A stretch of DNA of 64,000 nucleotides, from the NCBI GenBank assembly GCA_040437565.1, contig JBDOQK010000011.1, positions 1-64,000 on the forward strand. Direction: 5' to 3'. Source of the stretch: Albugo candida. Lineage: Eukaryota; Oomycota; Peronosporomycetes; Albuginales. The notes beneath the pieces are model-generated. The model was not told the DNA's origin. It was given only the letters and a program-made list of their open reading frames with translations, and did not search any database. Positions 45,425 through 57,329 of the stretch are shown here, piece by piece (position 1 is the stretch's first letter; every line of letters starts with the position of its first letter). A program made the translations under genes and the position numbers.

Positions 45425-47270
45425 ATGATTCGACGAAGCAAAGTCGTTCTGTTTGTACCTTTCACCAACAAAGCAAGTGTTGTTGTCATGTTGGTTGGTT
45501 TGCTCATTACTCATAGCACTCGTTTATCATAGAATCGTGGTCACTACAAAGAGACGAGTAAACATAGCGCTACTACCAACCACAGCCAGGGTACTAAACA
45601 AGAATCTCGTATCGAAGATCCTGATTAACACTTTTTTGTAGCTTCAAAATACCAGCAAAAGCAAAATAGCACGGATGAAGAACAGTTTGTACATGATCGG
45701 TGCATTATTCAATTACGCGACATGTACTCGGTCACACTTCTGCTACTGCTGTTTCTCATGAATTCGTCGTCAGGCTTGAGGATAGCTGCAAGCATCGCGA
45801 TATTCCAGATTGCGAATTTTTGATCAATAAAGAAGATGCTCCAATTCTAAAGGTTTGATTGTTCTTATAATATCTGAATGGTCAGTAAACAATCGATCGC
45901 AGGTTGATCCAGAGGAGTCAATAGTCAATGATAAGCAACCTGAACTGAACATTCGGTCATCGACACGACTTCAATATCAAAGCTATGCTCCAGTAATGAG
46001 TGTCCGTACATCTGAGAGGTTGATTCATTTCATAAACTGTCTTTCCTGATTCATACTGATGTTTCATACTATGCAGCCATGCAGATATTCCATTTCCAAG
46101 CTCACTTGATTGGGAAAGCGCAACTGGACTGTACTTTCCTCAAACATTCTTCCATTCTCACTGTGATGCTTGTGCATGTGGAAAGAGTAATATTTGCGAG
46201 AGCAATTGGGAATGTTATTGCTCTGGAGACACAATAAGTAAAAAACATGGACTTCAGGTGTGATATTCTCTTCAAATCAGACCTTCTCTGATCAATTTAT
46301 CGTTCAGGGAAATTATGACGAATCAAGTCATTATGGTTTTGCAGAAAATTTGGTGTCGTGGGATGTGAAACAAAATACGACTCTCTTTTTAGGTGAAGTT
46401 CTGATGAGCGACACCAATGCGGAGACAAATCCTTGTTCACAAATATTAAATCTCAGGGATCATTGGAAGGAAATACCAGATTATAACGGTCAAGTGTCCG
46501 GAGATGGTGTCCCATTTCTTGATGCACAATTATTATCTCACAGTGGCACAGAAACGTTAGAGTCAAACTTTAAGATTCAGAAATTCAAGTACATTCTCCA
46601 TGTTGAAGGTTACTCGGCTATAAGCTATGCAACTCTACTGCAATCGGATTGTGTGATTCTGAAAGCCGCGTCATCTTTTATCGTCAGAGAACTATGGTAT
46701 TTTCCATTACTGCATCCATTTGAAGACCATGTTCCCATCCGATCTGATTTATCAGATCTCGCGGAGAAGATACACTGGTGTCGAGACAATGATGAAAAAT
46801 GCCGCGATATTGCAGCATGTGCCCGCCAAGCGTACAAAAATTGTATCTCAAAAAGCACTATTCATGATTATCTTGAGCTAACATGCACAGCTATTGCCAA
46901 GCGATTTACACCAGCTCCAAAATGGTATAATCGGCCACAAAAATTCATTTCGAAGCCTCAGTATGCACCTCACGGCACATTTTGCGTGGTAGGACAAAAT
47001 CCAAAATACTGCAAACGTTGCTTGGAGCTCAAGGAAGAAGGAACAAGTCGACATGCAGCAGAGTTGCGAAAGGATATGACGAAGGGGAGTTACCACGTCA
47101 GGGACAAGCGAAAGCACAAGAGAGGAAATACAAATCATCAGAATAAAATGAAACAGAGTCTCGACCGTGGACATTCGATAGAGCACGCAAATTCTGAACA
47201 TAACCAAATACAACAATGTCGTCGCTGTCGACGCTTAAAGACAGTTTGCAGCTGCAGAGATCGACGTTAA
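45425..47270 (+). CDS. CAP10/GT90-family glycosyltransferase
   Basis: Well-supported exons: to 45590, 45642-45723, 45774-45852, 45903-46018, 46077-46257 and 46308-47270, with introns of 50-58 bp. Family landmarks are DIPDCEFLINKEDAPIL and HADIPFPSSLDWESATG, then the core KYILHVEGYSAISYATLLQS, SFIVRELWYFPLLHPF and the C-terminal CARQAYKNCIS. GT90 enzymes (O-glucosyl/xylosyltransferases, CAP10) act in the ER-Golgi lumen. The N-terminus is unsettled: between 45425 and 45590 two frames are open, one with a signal-anchor-like helix (VLLSCWLVCSLLIALVYH). The last 60 residues are Lys/Arg/His-rich with Cys pairs (CRRCRRLKTVCSCRDRR), unusual for the family. The 3' half is repeated after assembly gap 9. 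Confidence 0.85.
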
Positions 47271-48243
47271 AGATACAAAGAATGGATACAAATGATATTG
47301 TTGATGTGTTGCTGTTCAAAACGTATACAAAAGGTGTCCNNNNNNNNNNNNNNNNNNNNNNNNNNNNNNNNNNNNNNNNNNNNNNNNNNNNNNNNNNNNN
47401 NNNNNNNNNNNNNNNNNNNNNNNNNNNNNNNNNNNNNNNTCTCACAGTGGCACAGAAACGTTAGAGTCAAACTTTAAGATTCAGAAATTCAAGTACATTC
47501 TCCATGTTGAAGGTTACTCGGCTATAAGCTATGCAACTCTACTGCAATCGGATTGTGTGATTCTGAAAGCCGCGTCATCTTTTATCGTCAGAGAACTATG
47601 GTATTTTCCATTACTGCATCCATTTGAAGACCATGTTCCCATCCGATCTGATTTATCAGATCTCGCGGAGAAGATACACTGGTGTCGAGACAATGATGAA
47701 AAATGCCGCGATATTGCAGCATGTGCCCGCCAAGCGTACAAAAATTGTATCTCAAAAAGCACTATTCATGATTATCTTGAGCTAACATGCACAGCTATTG
47801 CCAAGCGATTTACACCAGCTCCAAAATGGTATAATCGGCCACAAAAATTCATTTCGAAGCCTCAGTATGCACCTCACGGCACATTTTGCGTGGTAGGACA
47901 AAATCCAAAATACTGCAAACGTTGCTTGGAGCTCAAGGAAGAAGGAACAAGTCGACATGCAGCAGAGTTGCGAAAGGATATGACGAAGGGGAGTTACCAC
48001 GTCAGGGACAAGCGAAAGCACAAGAGAGGAAATACAAATCATCAGAATAAAATGAAACAGAGTCTCGACCGTGGACATTCGATAGAGCACGCAAATTCTG
48101 AACATAACCAAATACAACAATGTCGTCGCTGTCGACGCTTAAAGACAGTTTGCAGCTGCAGAGATCGACGTTAAAGATACAAAGAATGGATACAAATGAT
48201 ATTGTTGATGTGTTGCTGTTCAAAACGTATACAAAAGGTGTCC
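46536..48243. repeat. Assembly gap 9 with duplicated flank
   Basis: 100 N at 47340-47439. Bases 46536-47339 (804 bp) recur exactly at 47440-48243, so the C-terminal half of the GT90 gene (47440-48174) is present twice and should not be counted as another gene. Confidence 0.95.
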
Positions 48244-48400
48244 GTCAAAGCTTGATGGATAGATAAAAGCAAGATACCCAATTATCTGATGTATGATGCA
48301 CAACCATTCTAGTACCCATCCGCATCATCACTTGAATGCACCAGTCTCATTAAAGTGATAGAAGACCCCTCCTCCACATCCTGTATTATTGGAGCAGTAC

Positions 48401-50989
48401 TCAGACCTCGATGGTTGAGTTACTTTGCAGACTGCATCGTGATGTATCTTCCATGCTGACTTCAAGCAACTTTTCAAGCTGTAAATTTTTGCTGTGTCCT
48501 TGAGTAATTCCTTGTGAAGAGATTCGTATGCTGCAGTATATGATACTTGCCCACTCCATACACTCTTCTTGATTTGATGCCTGTAGCACCAACTTATCAT
48601 TTGGAGATCGGACAATCACAATACAATGCTGACGATCCGGTACATTGATCAGATTCATGTAGCATCCATACAATGTAAAAGCCTTGCGTGGTTTAAGAGC
48701 GCTGACATCCATGCTCGAATCGCGATTAGCTTTCTGAGTTTTCTTGTAGTATCGAATTTCCCCATTTGAGACCACGATCACACGCTCTTTCCAATTCTCC
48801 AATCCTGAGCGCGATTTCTTGATCATTGATCCCATCTTGAATGGAGGGGCTATGAAGTACAGCGTCAATGGGAAGTGAGAGGTCTGCAGTAAATCCCTGG
48901 ATTCTACATACGTAAATGATAAAATATTTTTGTCATTCACACCCACTAGTTGACTACCGATTGGTATACTTTTTCCAGGACAAGCTGTTACCACTACTGC
49001 TTCTGTTTTCCGTTCCATGACTATATCGATCTCACTTGATTTGCTGTATGTGGCATAAAAACTAATCATTGGAATCTCTTCTGCACGTTTGACCACTAGA
49101 ACCAACAGGATTTGCTCTAGTGGTCAAACGTGCAGAAGAGATTCCAATGATTAGTTTTTATGCCACATACAGCAAATCAAGTGAGATCGATATAGTCATG
49201 GAACGGAAAACAGAAGCAGTAGTGGTAACAGCTTGTCCTGGAAAAAGTATACCAATCGGTAGTCAACTAGTGGGTGTGAATGACAAAAATATTTTATCAT
49301 TTACGTATGTAGAATCCAGGGATTTACTGCAGACCTCTCACTTCCCATTGACGCTGTACTTCNNNNNNNNNNNNNNNNNNNNNNNNNNNNNNNNNNNNNN
49401 NNNNNNNNNNNNNNNNNNNNNNNNNNNNNNNNNNNNNNNNNNNNNNNNNNNNNNNNNNNNNNGAAGTACAGCGTCAATGGGAAGTGAGAGGTCTGCAGTA
49501 AATCCCTGGATTCTACATACGTAAATGATAAAATATTTTTGTCATTCACACCCACTAGTTGACTACCGATTGGTATACTTTTTCCAGGACAAGCTGTTAC
49601 CACTACTGCTTCTGTTTTCCGTTCCATGACTATATCGATCTCACTTGATTTGCTGTATGTGGCATAAAAACTAATCATTGGAATCTCTTCTGCACGTTTG
49701 ACCACTAGAGCAAATCCTGTTGGTTCTTCAATAGTTTTTTGCCTTCCAAACCCACATTGTGCTCGTTGCAACGCTTCTATCCATTCATGCATTTCAGTCT
49801 CCGTTTCAGCATTCAAATGCAATTCTTTTGTGTGGCTCATATTACTTATCACAAAATAATTCTTTCTTCCATCTGGACAGCATGTCATACCAGGACTCAC
49901 AACAGTTCCATTTAAAGCTATAGCACCTCTCATAAGCTTTCTGTTTTCTGTAAAATACTGCAGTTGGCCATTTTCAACCCGAAAAAAGCGTTTCTTCCAA
50001 TTCTTTTTCAGATGACCGCGTTTCCATAAGAAACCATCTCTTCGTATCAATTCATCAGATTGGTGGAGGTTTTGCCAATGATGGGGAGTGTCTTTATCTC
50101 GGATAAGATAAGGAACTGTATTTCGTGATAGGTCGATTTGTTCCAGTGTACCAACACCAACGGATTTTAAGCCCGCAATCCATTGATTCATTACCTTTCT
50201 CGACGGAGTAGAGAACAAGGTTGCTCGAACTGAGGTCGAAAGTAAAAACACATGTCTTTTTTCAGTCAAATTCAATTGAACAGAGACTTGTGCACCTGAA
50301 TCATGGCCAACATTGAGCGTTCCTTTGAGCTTCTTCATCCCTTCATCAACGTAGAAAGACAAAACTCCATCATCTCGGAGTACAAAATATTGCCAATTCC
50401 ATGCTTTCAACTGTTGACCGCATTTTTCCATCCAACCTTTCATGACAGTACACATATCATATTCGCGAGCTGTATGTATCTGTGCAATAACAGAATCCGA
50501 CATTGAGGATCTCAGATCATCTAAAGAAAGATTATCATCTGCACTAGAGGTATTTAAAGTGTCTTGTGATATATGGGGAGGTAATTTTCCATGATCAATG
50601 AGTGATTTGACAGTCAAATTACTGCATTCTTCATCGGTTTGATAACGTGAACGTCGTACAGAATCGGAATCTATTATATCCTGGTGGTGTAGCCATTGAA
50701 CCCTTTCTATACTGTCGATATATCTCTTTCGTTGCTTCTTCTTCATCTCATCTGCGTTTACACTCGTAGAGGTGGTATTGGATGGATCACTTACAGTTGA
50801 ATGAAAATCATCAAGATCTATGTCATCCCTCGATACAAAAGAGCTACTGATAATCGAAGAATTACATCTTCTTCTAGTATTTGTGCTTGTTGTTGAAGGC
50901 TGTACTTGTCGTTGAATGCCCGTGTTTTGCTGTGTATTCGCAGTCGAACGAAACCAGCTTTTAATCGTCATCAATACGTATTCAGACAC
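48401..50989 (-). CDS. Triple PH-domain protein with PDZ-like region
   Basis: Minus strand. The gene reads 50989 down to 49463, then resumes at 48853 down to 48401 once the fold-back around gap 10 is skipped, giving about 659 residues. Domains: disordered Ser/Thr-rich start (1-175); PH1 about 182-277 (MKGWMEKCGQQLKAWNWQYF); PH2 about 317-412 (GFLWKRGHLKKNWKKRFFRV to EMHEWIEALQRA); a PDZ-like segment about 425-510 (FALVVKRAEEIPMISFYATY to HFPLTLYF); PH3 about 515-620 (ENWKERVIVVSNGEIRYYKK to CMEWASIIYC). PH domains bind phosphoinositides or proteins at membranes, so it is probably a signalling scaffold. No enzyme domain is seen. The start is 68 bp from the acid phosphatase stop on the same strand. 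Confidence 0.8.
48854..49709. repeat. Assembly gap 10 with fold-back and duplicated flank
   Basis: 100 N at 49363-49462. Bases from 48854 to about 49098 are followed by their own reverse complement (about 49113-49362), then the gap, then a direct copy (49463-49709). This is an inverted assembly chimera inside the triple-PH gene. Confidence 0.93.
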
Positions 50990-51057
50990 CAGCTTATTAC
51001 AAACTGATAGAAATTCATCTGCATTACGCCTGACAAGATATTAATACATACAGGATC

Positions 51058-53249
51058 TCATCCAATGGAGCTATAAAGCCGACGGCTATGTAAGCGGTAT
51101 ATCTTCAAGCCGAAATATACAAAGAAAATAACAATGCACGAAAACCCTATCCATCCAGCAATATTACCGTTTTCTAGAGATTCCGATTCTCTGTTTCGCT
51201 GAGTATTTGACATACCCGTGAACGTCGGAAGATACCTTCGGACTTCGGATGACATGATGGCCACATCGAGTACCTGTGGGTGATAATGACAAATATCTTC
51301 CCAAGTACCAGTTGACACAATGAAACTGGTTATCAAAGTTGTGAAATTAGACAGCGGACATTCGTGAGGACATTGATGCAATTTCAAAAGTGTGCGCTTT
51401 GTTTCTGGAGTCCAGACATACAGTTTGACGAAATAGGGATCTGTTTTGTGCTCTTGTTTCGTGTGCAGCTCGATAAACAATGTAGTGCCCGGAATGAGTG
51501 GAGTAGAACCATTGTACGAGAGAAGTCCATCAAAATTGAATTTTAGACCCATCATAAAGCCCAGTCCATGCAGCAGCTCACGATGTCCATGATAAGAATG
51601 ATACTTGAACGACATTGCAGTATTTCGATTCTCACTGGATAATTTGGCAGCGTGTTGCAAATCTCTCAGCATAACGAGCGGAAATCCACCGCATGCGTAT
51701 GTAATCTCTCGAGGTGTTGTGTACAGTCTCTCGATCATATGCTGGAAAGAAAGGCTATTGAGCTCAACCAGTAGGTCTTCATTCATACCTGGAAGCAAGG
51801 GCAGGCCTTGATTTAGATCGAACAAAAACATGTCGGCTACATCTTTGATCGCTAAAATTGGATCCTTGGAAATGTAGAAATCTGCCCCACATATCAAAGC
51901 AACTTGTTGCAACATCATTTGATGTTTTAGTATCAAATCGTGCCCTCTTGTACGAGCATACTTGGCCAAGTNNNNNNNNNNNNNNNNNNNNNNNNNNNNN
52001 NNNNNNNNNNNNNNNNNNNNNNNNNNNNNNNNNNNNNNNNNNNNNNNNNNNNNNNNNNNNNNNNNNNNNNNTGTGGGTGATAATGACAAATATCTTCCCA
52101 AGTACCAGTTGACACAATGAAACTGGTTATCAAAGTTGTGAAATTAGACAGCGGACATTCGTGAGGACATTGATGCAATTTCAAAAGTGTGCGCTTTGTT
52201 TCTGGAGTCCAGACATACAGTTTGACGAAATAGGGATCTGTTTTGTGCTCTTGTTTCGTGTGCAGCTCGATAAACAATGTAGTGCCCGGAATGAGTGGAG
52301 TAGAACCATTGTACGAGAGAAGTCCATCAAAATTGAATTTTAGACCCATCATAAAGCCCAGTCCATGCAGCAGCTCACGATGTCCATGATAAGAATGATA
52401 CTTGAACGACATTGCAGTATTTCGATTCTCACTGGATAATTTGGCAGCGTGTTGCAAATCTCTCAGCATAACGAGCGGAAATCCACCGCATGCGTATGTA
52501 ATCTCTCGAGGTGTTGTGTACAGTCTCTCGATCATATGCTGGAAAGAAAGGCTATTGAGCTCAACCAGTAGGTCTTCATTCATACCTGGAAGCAAGGGCA
52601 GGCCTTGATTTAGATCGAACAAAAACATGTCGGCTACATCTTTGATCGCTAAAATTGGATCCTTGGAAATGTAGAAATCTGCCCCACATATCAAAGCAAC
52701 TTGTTGCAACATCATTTGATGTTTTAGTATCAAATCGTGCCCTCTTGTACGAGCATACTTGGCCAAGTGCTGATTCGAAACTTGCCAGCAAGGACCCCCA
52801 GCTCCAAAATCATGCTCATTCTCTGGTAGCTGCATGAATATTGGAAGCGGCTGTTTCTTGAATTCGCCAGGACCACTTCCATCAGGATATAATCCATATC
52901 CCAAAGCAGCAGCACTTTGCCCACAGCGTGTGGCTGCATCAGCTCTAAAATAGGTTTCGAAGTGTTGATGGTGTGGTCCATTAAATGAAACATTCAAAAA
53001 GCGCTTCTGATTGACATAAACTTCACGAATGTGTTCTCCCGCTTGTTGTAGTTGCTTCATTCCTCGTTCTGTCAATTGTTCTGGTGGAGTATGGTATGCC
53101 TGATAATTTTGCATATTATTCGGACACAAATGTTGTACTATTGGGTTTGGTGCTCGATTTCCGTGACGGGAAAGTGATACGAGATGAATCAGATCCGAAG
53201 AAGTGGGATACATCAGCCATGATTGCATAACTAGTGATAGGAAAAGCAT
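51058..53249 (-). CDS. Histidine acid phosphatase, membrane-anchored
   Basis: Minus strand, reading 53249 to 52072 and then 51274 to 51058 when the duplication at gap 11 is skipped, giving 464 residues in phase. A hydrophobic N-terminus (MLFLSLVMQSWLMYPT) is a likely signal peptide. The catalytic RHGNRAP lies at residues 28-34 (RHGxRxP of branch 2 histidine phosphatases), and ETYFRADAATRCGQSA provides the second Arg. A C-terminal transmembrane helix (IGFSCIVIFFVYFGLKIY) and a short basic tail make a type I membrane protein with its enzyme outside or in the vesicle lumen. The us​ual HD proton-donor motif is not obvious; the matching region reads SYHGHRELLHGLG. The substrate is unknown. Head-to-head with ESS2, with 26 bp between ATGs. 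Confidence 0.88.
51275..52768. repeat. Assembly gap 11 with duplicated flank
   Basis: 100 N at 51972-52071. Bases 51275-51971 (697 bp) recur at 52072-52768 at an offset of 797, inside the acid phosphatase gene. Confidence 0.95.
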
Positions 53250-53275
53250 TTTCTCAATTCGATGATAATGCGATT

Positions 53276-54974
53276 ATGACGTGCGAAGGATCGTCAAATG
53301 TACATCCGTTACATCTGAAAACTTTGCAATATTATTCACTCAGTAACAGTGATGTGACCACATCAACAATGCCAACAAGCCTGATTGGAAAAGTAGCACT
53401 CGAAGAAGACAAATATGTTGAGATGTTAGAAACCATTATAGAGCGTGATTTTTTCCCTGAAAGCAATATTTTGAAAAAATCGTTGCAATCAGAAAGCGAT
53501 GTAATTATTAATTTCCCAAGCATTGTTGTTTCATGGCTGTAATGTAGAGTTCATTTCAGATCGATGAAGAAAATGGATCGACTTGTATTGCACCAAATTG
53601 TTTGGAGAATGAAAGAGCGGCACGAAATCATATGGATGAGATTGACGAAAGTCATCGGACGCGAAGATTTGGATCGGATGGCATCACATCCATGACATTG
53701 GATAAGTTCACGGTATGTTATCAGAATATATACAGGTGACGTCAAAACCAATGCTTTATCAAAGGCGACACATACGTCGGAGGATAACTCGGCTTTCAAT
53801 GAGCTACAAATAAAAGCGATACAAGAACATCGTTCGCGCTATCATTGGGCCTATGACTCAGAGAATCAGAATACCTGCAAAATGTTTTTACTTACTGATG
53901 GGACCTGGATCAAGGCTGAGGAAAGAAAAAGAATCATGGAAGCATGTGCACCAAAAGGAGGTAAGTCTTGTATGTGTTTGGTCTTGGTTCTCTTCCAACA
54001 ATCCACAAAGATGCATTGGATAAAAGGCCAAAGGCACCTGACACGTGGCAATATCGGGCACAGAACCCTTTGATATTTCCTCCACTTCTTGATGTGACAA
54101 AGAGCATATGCAGAGTTTGCTAACAAATCGGTCCGTATGCTTGGCAGAATATTTACATTTGGGATTTGCAGGTCGGGGAAATTCAGCCAAACAATGAAGG
54201 ATTGCTCAAACTTGAAGATAAATTCAGCAACCGATCGAAACAACGTCTCGGGTCGAAGAAGAAAATTGTTTACGCGAATTCACGGTTTCCGCCCGAGAAT
54301 AAATCATTTGTATGTTCATAACTCGATTAACCTTCCTACCGCTTGTTCACTGATTCTCTGAAAGTACACGAGCACTAAATCTGAAAAGAACGACATGAAA
54401 GAATACGATTTAGTTGAAATGACACCGATAATAGCCCCAGGTGTCGATGCAAGTCCATTTATGACATGGGGTAGCATTGAGGGAACACCGATTAATCTGG
54501 ATGCACAGGGACACGGTAACGATACGGAAAAATTTGTTGACGAATTTCACAGACACCATTTTGCCGTTATATGAAAACGGGCGTCTAGGAGGACCAACTT
54601 TTAAAATGAAAGAAATCTCAGGTCGAGAACGAATTGCTGATACAATCGAATTAAAAAAGGTGAATTAAATTCCACAGCAATCTTACAGCAAGCCAACCAA
54701 ATTTTTTTTGTGATAGAGAAAGCGAAAATTATTGAGTCGTTACCTTATTCCGATTCATACGTCTCGAACAAGCTCAATTCCAGCTACTCCCATGTCAATC
54801 AGAGAAAGAATTGCATTGAATCGGAGAGCTCTGACACCACAGCGTAGCCGCCAGCAGCGATTATCTGACCTACGGTCGAAGAAAACTCAAGGCGGCCGGG
54901 ACCTTCACTCCGAGTTACGTGCCTCGTATTCAACCCCGCTGGTACCACCAAAACAAAAACTACCGAGACTGTAG
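53276..54974 (+). CDS. ESS2: ESS2/DGCR14-type splicing factor
   Basis: Eight exons (53276-53500, 53560-53712, 53765-53960, 54011-54093, 54172-54309, 54365-54515, 54553-54659, 54717-54974) and seven introns of 37-78 bp join in phase into about 436 residues. Family blocks in order: VALEEDKYVEMLETIIERDF (start), SMTLDKFT, TSEDNSAFNELQ, YHWAYDSE, DTWQYRAQNPLIF, then MTPIIAPGVDASPFMTWGSI, the hallmark ESS2 segment. MSIRERIAL and the C-terminal ELRASYSTPL follow. ESS2 (DGCR14, Bis1) is a nuclear protein of the active spliceosome. The start at 53276 keeps the family N-terminus; an in-frame ATG at 53234 would overlap the acid phosphatase start. Confidence 0.88.
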
Positions 54975-55169
54975 ATGGCATTTGTAATTGATAACATGAA
55001 AGAGTTTTTTTCTCAGCCAATATGCAGATTGGTAATACTTATTTCAGGCTGATCTGGACTATTAATAGAAGGCCTCCACATCAACTTGATCTAAGCTAGT
55101 CTGCAGTTCCTCAACAATGAACCCACAATTACATCTTTCTCATTGAGTTCTTGATAAAAAAATTCCAGT

Positions 55170-57329
55170 ATGGTGATCATAAAACGAAAAGAAGAAATCG
55201 AGACCACAAAGAATGGCATTTACAAGCTTGTGGTGATCGGAGGAGGACCGGCTGGCGTTGGATTGTTTGTGAGAGCCGCTCGTATTGGACTTTTATCTCG
55301 ATTGCTGAACCCCACTGTTTTTGGAACAAGCGAGGATCTCGAACTATCACAAGAACTGAACAAAAACCAGCTTGGAGTAGCAGTCGTGCATGACGGTGAT
55401 GAAGGCTCGTTTGGCGCAGGAAATCTCGGTGCTTTCAAGATAAATTCAAACACATTTGCAAAAAGTTTCGTCAGTAGCATTCTAGACACAAGATCGGACC
55501 TCTGTCCCCCAGAAACGATTGAAGGGACTTTTTTGCAAAATATTGTATCACACGCTGCAACCAAGAAGCTTCAAAAGGTGGGTATGGCACCGTGTCTGCT
55601 GGAAGATCTCGGATGCTTTCTGAATGTCGTCGGCAGCCAATTATCAAAGGAGATTGCCAAACCAGTGTATCGTGATACCTCACATTGTCTATTTGATTCT
55701 CGAGCATTTCAACTCCATTTATTGAAGGATACAAAAGGCCGAAACTATGTTAGGGTGGATATTGTGAGTCAAATTACCAACACGACGATCTCAATTTTTG
55801 CAGAAAATATAGTGCTAGCCGTTGGCGGAAAACAACTGCGTCCTAAGCTCCCGCATCCAAGCTTGGATCAGAAGCTCTTCCTGTCAGATTTTTGTCTTAG
55901 AGAAGAAGGAATGGAAACATTGAGGCAGCATTTGCTACGTGCCAAATCTTCTTCAGTTTGTATCGTAGGTGGTTCCCACAGCGCATTCAGCGTAGCTTGG
56001 TTATTGCTGCATCGTCTGACAAAAAAGACGCAACCGGTTGCTGTCCAAAAGCTCCTGTCAGCTTCAAAAAACGCAAATTCTGTACGAGCATTGAATCACA
56101 CCTCAGAGATTTTAGCTATTCACAACTCAAATTATCCTGCTGATGATAAAAACGGTACTGATTGTACTAGTCAGATTGAATTTGGAAGGAAGGATATCAC
56201 AATACTACATCGTAGCGCTATTAAATGCTTTTATATGAACCGGAAAGAAGCAGAAGCGAATTGTGCCGACGCGACTTTCGTCGATCGGTGTGGCAGTGTG
56301 AATACTTTTACAGGACTTCGTGAAGACTCCAAGCGATTATATAAAGATATCTTGAATAAAAAAGAACGTCGAGTTCGGCTATTCCAGGTACAAGAGAAGG
56401 GTAATCAGAGCTTGAGCTTGAAGGCATATGAATCAGCGGCTGCAATAATATGGTGCTGCGGATACGCCACAAATCTTATTCCAGCCTTCAATATAAATCA
56501 CGAATCCATCCAATTTTCTCTAGAGCATGGGGTTGTAAAGTTGAACTCAAAAGCTCAGGTGCTGATTCATAGGGAGAGCTTGATCCGGAAGGCGACATTG
56601 ATAAATAAATGCACTCCGACATACCAGGAGCTACCCAATATCTTTGGTATCGGAATTGGATTCCATCTTAGAGCTTCGGTTGATGAATCAGGTGGAGAAA
56701 CTCGAGCGGATGGAGTGACAGTGTATCATCGACGTGGTGCGACACTTATATTGGCTACCCTTTTTGGGCATTCTGTATTCGGAGGAGAGAATAAGTCGTA
56801 TGACGAGATGGTGGAAAATGTAGGTTACTTTTTGCAGATTATTTCTGGCAGACGAACTCATGCCACTTTTTTGACTAAGAACGACAAGATACGAAAAGAG
56901 GGGGCGTTTTCAGTACTTGAAACAACAGAAAAACGTACATTTCTCGAGCAGATTGCCTCTAGGTATGAGAACAGATCAAATGAAAGACACTCGGGGTCAT
57001 CATCATGTTCTAGGAATTTGACGCCCCGGCTACGCGACAGTAGTATTGAGAAACAGATTACACAAGGTTCTTCTGTATCTGATCATCACGCTGTGAAGCC
57101 ACGTGATGCAATCACGAAGTATTGGGTGCGTATCTCTTTTTTCAGCGCAATGTCTTGTGTTAATCATCGTTTCTACTGTCTGTAGAAAAGGAATGCTCTT
57201 CTACATTCCGCACCTGGGGGATCGCGCTTGTTAAACGCGCAATCTAAGCCACAAGATTCTCAAGCATTAGTTTTGGATCGCCGAGTGAATATTCGGCTAC
57301 AACAACTTTCGCAGCGTCATCAGACGTAG
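55170..57329 (+). CDS. FAD/NAD(P)-binding oxidoreductase
   Basis: The main exon runs 55170-57125. A plausible 60-bp intron (57126-57185, GTGCGT to CTGTAG) and a last exon to 57329 give 699 residues; without splicing it would stop at 57185 (671). An N-terminal FAD-binding Rossmann fold has KLVVIGGGPAGVGLFVRAAR (19-38). A second dinucleotide fold near residue 265 has SVCIVGGSHSAFSVAW, and IIWCCGYATNLIPAF is the ATG-like motif of flavin monooxygenase relatives. The layout recalls the lysine/ornithine N-monooxygenase group, but the substrate cannot be told. The tail from about 590 is polar. No signal peptide seen. It starts 195 bp after ESS2. Confidence 0.8.

Noticed and set aside
47440-48174. 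Second GT90 glycosyltransferase gene
   Set aside because: It is an exact repeat of 46536-47270 beginning right after a gap; it lacks the N-terminal half.
48328-48615. Separate minus-strand 95-residue gene
   Set aside because: It overlaps the C-terminal PH domain of the triple-PH gene in another frame and has no features of its own.
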